Of a stretch of 64,000 nt of DNA, positions 55,563 through 64,000 are shown piece after piece (the stretch's first letter is position 1; every line of letters begins with the position of its first letter). The DNA lies in contig NW_006917107.1 in NCBI RefSeq assembly GCF_000516985.1, positions 124,001 through 188,000 on the forward strand, read 5' to 3'. Position numbers and translations under genes: made by a program. The DNA is from Pestalotiopsis fici W106-1 (lineage: Eukaryota > Ascomycota > Sordariomycetes > Amphisphaeriales > Sporocadaceae). The notes under the pieces were generated by a model, which saw nothing but the letters and a program-made list of their open reading frames with translations, did no database searches and was not told the DNA's origin.

Positions 55563-56805
55563 TTACTGCTGTCTTTGTGTGTGTAAAAATTTGGCAAAGC
55601 TTGCCTCTTCCATATTGGACACTGCGCTGCCCTGCATGGCCGCCTCGTACCTTGCCTGAAGTCCTTCACGGTCCATTTCATCGTCATCCGCGTAGTCATC
55701 TGCTTCGTCATTATCGCTGGGAACATCAACGTCGTCATTGTCGTCGATAGGAGCGTTGGCGTCCTTGGATGAGCCGGCCTCCCTTGTGTCCATACCCATT
55801 CCTTTCATCATCTTTTCCAGCTCCTTCTCCCTTGTCTTGCGCTTTGTCTCTTCCCGTTCAGCACGCTTTCTCTCCAACTCGGGTTGGTAGTCACGTTTGA
55901 ACTCCTCGGTCTTGTCCTTGACGGCTGCGAAGAACTCGTCTACACCCTGCCCGGTCATGGATGAGACTCCCACGACGCTCAGGTGCGTATAAAACTCCTC
56001 CAGCATCAAGCTCATGGAGTTTAATAGACTGCTCATATATCCACTGCCACCTCCCTCGCCCTCGACACCGCCAAATGCGTTGTTTGCTTCATCGGCCTGG
56101 AGAGCCTCCGAAAATGCATCGTAATCCGTCATCCAATCCTTTGCAAACGACGGATCCTTAACATCAGCCTTGTTGAAGACTAGAATCATGGGTAGCTTTG
56201 TCTTGTAGAGAATGGAGCATGCATAAAGCATGTTTGACATGAAGGTGCTTGTCGAAGCCGTCCGAGGCGTGTCGATGATATATGCAATGACTGTCGGGAA
56301 AGAAGAGGCGAGCGACTCGAGGAGAATTTGGCCGGATGCCGACCACACAAAGACTTCGATTTGACCAGCTTCGCGGCGCGACATGTTAGTAACGTTTGGT
56401 CCAGCGTAAAGATGGCGTTTGAGACTCACGTGTATCCACCAAGATGTTCTTGATGGGTGTCTTGCCATCTTCGGGGTTGGACCTCTTCTCTAGAAGACCC
56501 ACGATCTGGTCGACTTTGGTGGCAAACAAATTCAAACTTGTCAGGATGCCTCCATTAGGACCAAGATTGTATTGCTTCATAACCTCTTTGTAGTTGACCG
56601 AGTCGCGGATGTCTATATTGGATTCGAATGGGACGTTCAAAACCGCGGGATCTAGATTGATGACGTATGGTGGCTCCTTCTTCCCGTGAAGATGCGCATT
56701 GATCCGTTGCATGAATGTCGTCTTGCCCGATCCGGCCATGCCGACACAGACAATGGCGGTGGGTTTGTCGCCGCCTGCAGGGGCGCTGGCGCTCGAGGAA
56801 GCCAT
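55563..56805 (-). CDS. npa3: GPN-loop GTPase 1 (Npa3/XAB1)
   Basis: Two exons, 56805-56430 and 56368-55563, give 393 residues. Motifs: P-loop GMAGSGKT at 22-29, the GPN insertion (NLGPNGG, residues 82-84) that names the family, switch VDTPGQIEVF created exactly at the splice junction, and NKAD for guanine. The C-terminal third is a Lys/Glu-rich coiled coil followed by a very acidic Asp-rich tail. Npa3/GPN1 is an essential cytosolic GTPase needed for assembly and nuclear import of RNA polymerase II. It lies in the same neighbourhood as the polymerase subunit gene rpb12, convergent with it. Confidence 0.97.
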
Positions 56806-57450
56806 GTGCGCGTGCTTGACACTGTGTGATGGGCTAAAGATCGTTTCCGGCGAGGTCTAGAACGATCGGGTTTTGTTTTGATCTGGACGAAGCTCAAGTG
56901 TATGCAGAGCCGCTGTTGAAGAATGTTGTCTTGGGTAAAATCATGATGATGGAGCTGTAGATCTAGATGGCGGGGCAGCTTGGTATCGATTAGAGAAAAT
57001 CTAAGCGGAGCAATTCCGTCCCCCGCTATCAAACGCGTTGTAAAGTATCAGAGTGGGGCGTCTGCGACTTGTAAGTTGGTGCCTGAGAACGATTCTTGCA
57101 AGGTACGGAATACGTATCTCGCAAGTCTTTCTCTGTACATGGGAGGAAAAGGTCAAGTTCATACATTGGCTCGAGACAATATCATAGGATTTATTCTGCC
57201 GGCATAATTCCGACTTCGACCAGCTTATGCTATGTTGAATGTTCACAAAATGGGTGAGTATTAATTCAACTTTGATTTTTATTCTTGGAAAGCTTTGGGT
57301 CAAGAGTATCTCGAGGTGATACTATGGCCATTACTATCCATGCTACTCTAAGTCAAGTCTATTGAGTGGCGCATTGCTGCAGCTACAGGTAGCGGCTCAT
57401 ATTGAAGTCTACAAATGTGCAATCGCTTGTGGCATTACCATCCGATCAGT
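56806..57450. other. Upstream region of GPN1, no other gene seen
   Basis: Short overlapping frames only; no domain, repeat or RNA gene. Confidence 0.45.
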
Positions 57451-58458
57451 TCAGCTTCGCCTTTTACCTCCACCGGTAGTGGAATCATCGCCTGTCTCCT
57501 CAGCGCCTCTCCTCCTCTTTTTTGGCCGACAGGCGGAAACTGGTCGTGGCGGTTTTGCAGTGAAATCAGAGGCCCCTTGAGATGCTGGCCATATAGGCAT
57601 ATCTTCCGCCGGGATGTACACCTGCCTCAAATTCGATTGTCTGACACGTTCGACGATGGCTTGAACCGCCAAGTCAAAGCCATCCCACGTGGCCGGCTCG
57701 ATTCCACGGGTAGCCTCTCCGTCGGCATTAGTCGCGGGTTGCTCAGCTTCTGCCAGAATTTCCTCCAGACGATTCAGAAAAACACGAAATCGAGCCTCGT
57801 ATTCTTGCAAACGCGCTGCAAGCGAAGGCATCCAATCACTCTCATTTCTGTGATGACGAGGAGGTAAAGGGACACTAGTATCAGGATTATAAGAAGAATT
57901 GCGATAAAGCTTCCCTTCCTGCTGACAAACATTTTGCTTCCAGTCGAGATATCGATCGATGAACTGCAAGGACCAGGCAAATGCGGCTTTTATATCCTCG
58001 GGGATGGCTTGATCAAACGAAGTAGCCATATCTCTGATCCTTCTTGCATCTTCTCTGCGCATTTGATACACGTTCTCAAAAATGTTGTCGGTTTCTATCC
58101 ATGATTTCCATTGCCTCGACTCGTTGACCAGACAGTCGACCGCGATATTTGGCCGATGCACTACCTCGTTCGCCTTTTTTCGTGCCTCGTCTCTGCCTTT
58201 TTTACTAGACCATTCCCAATGTTTTGGGTCAACCTGGAGGAAGAATAACATCTGACGCATTCGTGCCTGGTGCCACGACTCACTCCACTCAAACATGTTG
58301 TCAATCACGACGGATTCTTCATTTTTGAAGAAGATGAAAAGTTCGTCCTGGAATTCTTCTTTCACTCTGGTCCTGATCCACTCCCGCAACTGCGCGTCAG
58401 ATGCTGGAAGTTCTAGGGCCGTACGTGTCCGTACTGTGGCTGCCGTCGGTGCCGCCAT
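57451..58458 (-). CDS. Conserved-looking protein of unknown function, nuclear-type
   Basis: Single-exon 335-residue protein I do not recognise. It is mainly helical and rich in Trp, Arg and Glu, with a central helical block (residues about 40-180) containing WSESWHQARMRQMLFFLQ and FAWSLQFIDRYLDWKQN, a second helical block (about 205-240), and a disordered basic C-terminus with two clusters (KKRRR and KRR) that look like a nuclear localisation signal. No signal peptide, membrane segment or zinc motif is visible. The long uninterrupted frame with normal coding composition supports a real gene. Confidence 0.7.
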   Translation of the reverse strand: MAAPTAATVRTRTALELPASDAQLREWIRTRVKEEFQDELFIFFKNEESVVIDNMFEWSESWHQARMRQMLFFLQVDPKHWEWSSKKGRDEARKKANEVVHRPNIAVDCLVNESRQWKSWIETDNIFENVYQMRREDARRIRDMATSFDQAIPEDIKAAFAWSLQFIDRYLDWKQNVCQQEGKLYRNSSYNPDTSVPLPPRHHRNESDWMPSLAARLQEYEARFRVFLNRLEEILAEAEQPATNADGEATRGIEPATWDGFDLAVQAIVERVRQSNLRQVYIPAEDMPIWPASQGASDFTAKPPRPVSACRPKKRRRGAEETGDDSTTGGGKRRS

Positions 58459-59975
58459 AGTGAGCTTCGTATGTTATTTTGGTCGTGTATCTATCTGGTA
58501 GTCGCGGGTAATGAGTAACGTCGGCGTAGAAGTATGATAATTTGAACATGGATGGTGTCGAACCAAGCTGCGTTGCTCTTAAATATACGGCTCGTGTGAG
58601 CAAGGCTTGGTGAATTTTTGTGACTTGTTGACTACAAGGCTTTATTGAATCAATGCGGCTCAGAACAACGACTTATGATGATAATGTGTTGAGATGACAA
58701 TGCCAAAGTTCCGCCCCAGTCATTTGAGTACTCAGACAATGAAACGTAGGCAACAATCTTTTAGTCTCCTACCGCTGTCATTGTGATATTGGGCAAGTAT
58801 TGTGCCTGTATCCCATGTCAAATAGAGTATAGTATGGCGAAATCGATTTGGATACCCTCAAGAATTCTACAACCCATCAGGTCGGGATATTTCGAGTCGC
58901 AAGGATGTGTCGTACTTCCCACCCAAGTGTTTAACAGCTCAGCGTAGCGTTTTTAGAAGTCATTCAAACAATTACTCCCGTACCTTGAAAAAAAAAAAAA
59001 AGTAAGTAAAGAAAGTAAAGACTGCGGACAGGTCGACAAACGTACCTATCCAAGCATAGTCGAGGTAAGGTCTTAGGGTAATACATTCAAGGGTGGGAGT
59101 CAGTACAATTACGCACTATCACACAAGTCATATCACATCAACCACTTGCAAGAATAAAACACCTGGTTTTGAGGCGGCCGGATTTCTCATTACCTCAACT
59201 GACGAGGGATCAAGTCAGGGGAGCACATCCACTAGGGATGGCGTAGGAAAGACTAGCCATCTAGACTAACTCAATTCCATCATAACTGCCCGCTTTCACG
59301 ATAGCGGAACCAATTCAGCGTTTCTTTGGAGTATCACAATCTTTGTTTGACACATAGGAGATGTCATGGCAGCGAAGAGGTGCGCGCCAGCCTGTGGTCC
59401 ATTCGTCCTCCACGCATGCCCAAGGCGAGGGCATTCCGAAAGGGTTCTCCATATGTGGGAGATCCCTCCATCGCGCCCATCGCAACAGTAAAAAGCAAAC
59501 GCATTCGAGAAAAAGACAAATTTCTTCGGTATCGGTGTAAACTTTCCCAATCTTCTAACCGATGTCTTGTTCTTCAGGAAAGAAGAACTGATTCGCAAAA
59601 GTCAAATCCGGTTCAAAGCCGGCCTTTCAAAAAATCAAACCCAGCGCAAAAAGATTCCAAGGGTACAATGACAATGTAGAGTTGCGATTCGGGTCATTAG
59701 AATAGGAGAGAGACGTAGGCAATGAAGATAGCATGTATGTTCATGCCCCTCTCTTCGCGAAATAGCTTTCATCAAATAGGTCGGCCAACCTCAGAAAGAA
59801 GTGGAAGGGTTCCCAATCTGGTGAGCAATTCTGGGAGAGACTGAGTGGGGGTGAGAAGCAGCAAGAAATCATCATAAACCTCGTGACAGAACTCCAATCC
59901 TCGCCAAGGTGAACGCCGTAAAGTCAAGGTTCCCAAAGTGACCAAGTTTCGTCAACACAAGGGCATCATATTCCT
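58459..59975. other. Intergenic, no gene seen
   Basis: 1.5 kb with short frames only; includes a run of 14 A near 58987. Frames at 59326-59679 (plus) and 59296-59598 (minus) overlap each other and lack any family signal. Confidence 0.45.
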
Positions 59976-60818
59976 TCAGATGGTCTTGGGGGTCCGAGCA
60001 TTGCTCATCTCCACCACATCGTCCAGATGATTGCACATGGCAACGAACAGGTCAAAGAAAAGTTTACCGCCCCTTTCCATCTCCGCCTGCATGGTTCCGC
60101 TCCTCTTAAATGTCTTGCGACATCGAATGATCAAGGCGAGGTAATGAGCGCGGAGTCTCGAGTCCGAGTCCGGCGTGTTGTCATAGGCATATTGCGCCGA
60201 GCGCAGAATGGTTGAGACGTCGATTCCGCTCTGGAGGCCCTGCTTGCGCAGAGACAGACGCTTGAGCTCCTCGAGCCCGTACCGTTCAGCAGTGCAATAT
60301 ATGACAGTATCCCTGAGAAGGTGTTGCCCCACGCTGGACATGTAGATTGTTGCCTCGACGGCCCCGCGGCCGCCTCCGTTTTCTGATGGTACCGGCGATC
60401 TTCCAGTGGCTGCCTTGGCATCCTCAAGTTCCCAAGAGTTTCGGTGCTTGTTGTGAAGCAAGCGTGGATAATAGTCGCCCTTGTAGAGGTACTCAAGCAC
60501 AGCCGAGAAGACCTCGGGTTCTTCGTCGGGAATAGAAATCCTCTTACTCTGCGCATCAAGGTATTGGTCACGGCAGACGCGCTCAAAGAACGGCGACTGG
60601 CACAGGACTTCCTCATGCGCCGCAAACAGTCTTCCTTCTCGGCCCACGGTGAGAGTAACGATGGGCGAGCTGAGAGTCTTCTTCACAGGCATGCTCTCTT
60701 CAATAGACCGCTGCAATTTCGACAGCTTCTGGGGATCATTTCGAATGGTGTTGGACTTCTTCAGCCTCGACGCCTTGTCGACTCGGTCCTGGGACCGGAA
60801 CGAGCGCTTGCTAAACAT
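59976..60818 (-). CDS. BTB/POZ domain protein
   Basis: Single exon, 280 residues. A basic N-terminal tail (about 45 residues) is followed by a BTB/POZ fold: IVTLTVGREGRLFAAHEEVLCQSPFFERVC, then ISIPDEEPEVFSAVLEYLYKGDY, the usual strand-helix core. A fungal insertion (HNKHRN...GGGRG) follows before VIYCTAERYGLEELKRLSL, the C-terminal BTB helix pair. There is no BACK, Kelch or MATH domain. BTB proteins of this size in fungi are abundant and mostly uncharacterised; they may act as cullin-3 adaptors or dimerisation modules. Confidence 0.92.
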   Translation of the reverse strand: MFSKRSFRSQDRVDKASRLKKSNTIRNDPQKLSKLQRSIEESMPVKKTLSSPIVTLTVGREGRLFAAHEEVLCQSPFFERVCRDQYLDAQSKRISIPDEEPEVFSAVLEYLYKGDYYPRLLHNKHRNSWELEDAKAATGRSPVPSENGGGRGAVEATIYMSSVGQHLLRDTVIYCTAERYGLEELKRLSLRKQGLQSGIDVSTILRSAQYAYDNTPDSDSRLRAHYLALIIRCRKTFKRSGTMQAEMERGGKLFFDLFVAMCNHLDDVVEMSNARTPKTI

Positions 60819-62748
60819 GGCGGCGGTAGATGAGTGAGATAGTTGAAGAAATCGAGATTATGCTGTTTCGAAATGATGATGAACAGAAAGACAAAAAGAA
60901 ACGCACAAAAAAAAAACCAGACAGTCAGAAAAATTAGACCGTCACTCGTTTTTTTTTATCTGGTCCTTTCTGGTTTCGGTACAAGTTCAAGAGAGCGACG
61001 AAAAGAGTGTATAGTTGATGATTCGGAAGAGGATTCCGCTAAAGAGTGTAGGTGAGTGAGTTGACACACAAATGATTGACACGGGTCCGTGCGGTATATT
61101 CCAGAGATCGGTTCGGAGGTGAACGAGTGACACTGGAGATATCCTTGGAGGTACTTTGCGACCCTGATGGTTGTGGTGGGGGAGGGAGAACAAAAGGGAA
61201 GAAGGTCAGAATTGGAGGGGATGGAATCTGATATTTATAAGGTGACGCGCAGCCAGGGATCCAACCAGGATTGTGTCACTCTATCATTGTGCAGGCTGGG
61301 GGCGGCATGGGAGATGCCAAGACTCTTCATGATTCGCTCGTGTCGTGCTACACCGTCGCCTATCTGCTGCGTGAATTCTGGTGAATTGTCTTTGCAGAGA
61401 CAGGCACCAGCGGCGGCAGCCCTAAACCAGCCGCCTGGGAGCCTTGCGATTGACGAATGTATTGATTATTTGTGTCCAAAGGTGGTGTCTTTTTTCTTCC
61501 CTTTTTTCTGTCTCGATTCACTACGCGTGGCAAACTGCCTGGAAACACTGGTCACAAGAGTTCACAAATGGATTACCCAGGGGAAGAGTCATGGTGTCGA
61601 TCGATGAATTTCCGTGCATGTGCTCTGTATGGTGCGCCCATCAAAGGCGGGTTTTTTTTCACATCAATACGATCTTAATATCATCCCTCCGAAGGCACAA
61701 TATTGACAGCTCACACCCCCGCCAGATGAAGTAAGACCCTGGTTGCCTGGACATCCTGAACTGTCTGTCTGGCCTGATGTGAGGCAGTGCTGGTAGACGC
61801 ATGCTGAGGCCCAATGGTGGCGCTTAGTTGGATAAAGTTGTGGCCAATTGAAGGATTCAGTGCTATAGTGTCGGGCAATCAGCACCAGAAAGAGCTGGGC
61901 AAGCTGGGAGATCTTTGTTTAAATCCAATAAGCGAATTGGGCCTAAGGTACAGTCGGTACCAAAGAGGATACGTACTGGATGGGACAGGGCGTTTGCCGG
62001 TGGTTGGGCCGTTAATGAACTACCTTAGCATCGTATCCGGCTCGTGGAGAACAACAGGGATGGTGCGTGCTGTATATCTATATAGGTACTAGATAGTGTA
62101 CAACAAAAATAAGGTACGTCGTCTATACTTGTATGTGATTTAAAATGCATAATAGACCGTCAACTAATGACGTACCACGTTGGAGCCTCCCAAACTTGTT
62201 GACCCACGCTACAGCTCAATTCCAAGTCACTTTTTTTTTTTTAAAGTCCTATCATGACCACGGTCCGTACCTAGGTTTGTTGGTATCGAAATGTGCACGC
62301 ACAAACACATTGCGTACCATGTTATACGCAAAGGCATGTCACAAGCCAGTCCTATTTCTGTCTCAATCAACACAATGGATTGGGCATCCAACTAGGTGAC
62401 TATCATCAGGCACTTGGAGCGTTTCGCTGATTGCAGCAATCGACATTTTGATGAATCGTGTTTTCAACAGCCTTGGCTCAAACTCAGTATCTACCGAAGC
62501 CCTGATCAAGCACCATTGGGACTGCCAACAAGATTGAAACCCCCAAGTACGCAATGTATACCCCAGCATAATCAATTTAAGCTTAATGGGTGTCCACAGG
62601 CCCAACACCTCGTCCTCCATGCCCCTGCTGCTTCACGAGGCACTATTATGACTCACAACGCTTGAGTAATATTAAATCGCAACACACTGGAGCATTTGAC
62701 ATTGTCTCGCCAGAGGTAAAAAGTAACGTCATTCATTACTGCTCCGTC
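60819..62748. other. Long intergenic region upstream of the BTB gene
   Basis: 1.9 kb without a supported gene. Poly-A and poly-T runs occur near 60907, 60950 and 62230. A GATATTTATAAGG TATA-like element near 61230 is on the plus strand and not followed by a gene. Confidence 0.45.
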
Positions 62749-63981
62749 TCAGTTGTGTGCGGTCATGCTTTCCCGCATGGCAATCAAGCCGTACATGTAC
62801 GAGAAGACTAGAAGTACTGGTCAGCGTACAATTCGAGACATTGTTGAGTTTGGGGCTACCTACTTCCGGGCGTTGAAGTGACAAATGCCAGGCACGCAGC
62901 AACAGTAGCCTCCGGCGCGTTGCCCATCTTGGCGGGATCCAAGAAGAAGAGACCCGAGTGGCCAGTGAGGAGCCTACCGAACCCAGCCCAAGCAAGATAC
63001 GCACCACTGGCGAGTACAACACCTGCGACGTGTCCAGCAACAGGCTGCCAATTCGTGCATCAGAGAATGAAGACTGCAGAAGATTCCAAGTAACTCACAG
63101 TCTGGCGCCTGATGCTATTGAAGAACAAAACCTCCGCAAGTGCAATGATGGAGGTGACCGACCAGACATTGATGATGCTGAAAGCCTTGATTGCGCCTTC
63201 TTCGAAAAGCCCCTTGTCTGCATCGCATATCAGCACAAAATCATCGCCTTGTTCAGAAACATTCGCGACACTGCTTACCCGGGTCGAAAGCCAGTGTTGT
63301 CTGATTCTGTGGGGGTTCCTGAGGTCGTGAAAAGGCCGGTGCCGCGAAGCCACCATTTCCAGTCGGTACAAGCACAGCCCAGTACATGATGGTGTTGGTA
63401 AAAGTAAAGACATGAGTAACTGTATAGAACAAGCTGAAGAAGAACCGTCTTCGGGAACTTTCGACACGGCTAGGAGGGGAGATCGACGTGATGATCTTGT
63501 TGCGGAGTCGTGGCCAACGACCCTCGGGTGTCTCATCGTGGGCCGGCTCGGGGACGAGAAGGTGCATAATCGTCCATATCTGTTCAACGGCGTCAGCCTT
63601 CATGAACCAGCGCCCCGGACTGCATAATCCCTAAGGACTCACGGTGACTTGAACATTGTATGCGAGAAGCATGGCAAATGTGACGGTGGAGAACTGGAAG
63701 GGAATGCGCCAGTTCGTATGGGTGTCCTTCATTTCCAGCTTGTACTTGATGGAGACACCGGCCACTGCATTGAGATATGCAGTGATGGCTAGACGGACAA
63801 TCGTAAGGATCTTGGGGTTGACCATACGCCATGACGAATGGCAAGCTCGCAAATAGATGTTCTGTGAACGTTAGCAGAGACCAGTGAACATCATTTGCTG
63901 CATGTATTGCAGCTCGTCACATACATGACTGTCGATTTGGGAAGTCACAGGGCGAGGCATCAATGGCGTTGTCTCCGACAT
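62749..63981 (-). CDS. Multi-pass membrane protein, family uncertain
   Basis: Six exons, 63981-63925, 63861-63643, 63579-63279, 63217-63099, 63044-62864 and 62807-62749, give an exact 311-residue frame with good GT-AG signals. After a short polar start (MSETTPLMPRP) there are about six or seven hydrophobic segments: RLAITAYLNAVAG, FSTVTFAMLLAYNV, FFFSLFYTVTHVFTFTNTIMYWAVL, AFSIINVWSVTSIIALAEVLFF, VAGVVLASGAYLAWAGFG, ATVAACLAFVTSTPG, and a short cytosolic tail. The FTNTIMYWAVLVP segment recalls the Rolling-stone or AIG1/FAR-17a-like membrane families, but I cannot decide. All six exon joins keep frame, so the model is reliable; function is unknown. Confidence 0.75.
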
Positions 63982-64000
63982 GCTTGCGAGCGGTACGAGT

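Noticed and set aside
1..64000. CRISPR arrays, rRNA genes, prophage or integrase sites
   Set aside because: No regularly spaced repeats, rRNA-like conserved blocks or phage genes were seen; the window is eukaryotic nuclear DNA.

Overview
The window reads as nuclear DNA of a filamentous ascomycete (Pezizomycotina, probably Sordariomycetes; Hypocreales is a guess). The reasons are genes split by 50-200 bp introns with GTAAGT/GTATGT-type donors, two fungal Zn2Cys6 regulators, no operons, and single-copy eukaryotic housekeeping genes (PGK, Sem1, Rpb12, GPN1). Exon joins were derived by hand from splice consensus, frame continuity and family motifs; almost all give lengths divisible by three.

Region A (1-5.9 kb) is gene-poor. 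It holds one unassigned 287-residue protein and one fungal SLATT (two-TM) protein. Region B (6-25.7 kb) is accessory. It contains a 2751-residue polyketide synthase of bacterial-looking architecture (acyl ligase-ACP-KS-AT-DH-KR-ACP-TE) with seven introns, all in its 5' part. Next come a sugar/organic-acid-type MFS transporter, a PcaB-like lyase (3-carboxy-cis,cis-muconate cycloisomerase / adenylosuccinate lyase superfamily) and a divergent Zn2Cys6 regulator. Three near-identical CGG-AATAAG-N8/9-CCG elements occur in the transporter promoter (two) and the lyase/regulator promoter (one), but I found none upstream of the PKS. The transporter, lyase and regulator therefore look like one regulon, and PKS membership is unproven. 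The region ends with a GH92 alpha-mannosidase pseudogene carrying two independent lesions.

Region C (26-37.6 kb) is conserved core: an Mpv17/PMP22 protein, phosphoglycerate kinase, Sem1/Dss1, Iml2, and an unusual orphan carrying only the N-terminal helical domain of adenylyl cyclase-associated protein. Region D (38.2-49.3 kb) is a second accessory group: DUF3237 protein, DHA1-like MFS transporter, Zn2Cys6 regulator, aldehyde dehydrogenase, and a lignostilbene/carotenoid cleavage dioxygenase. Together they suggest uptake or export plus cleavage of stilbenoids to aromatic aldehydes and oxidation to acids. Region E (50-64 kb) is mostly core: a tiny membrane protein, an aldo-keto reductase with a GC-AG intron, a HIT protein, Rpb12, GPN1, an unknown nuclear-type protein, a BTB protein and a multi-pass membrane protein.

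No rRNA, convincing tRNA, CRISPR array or intact transposon was seen.
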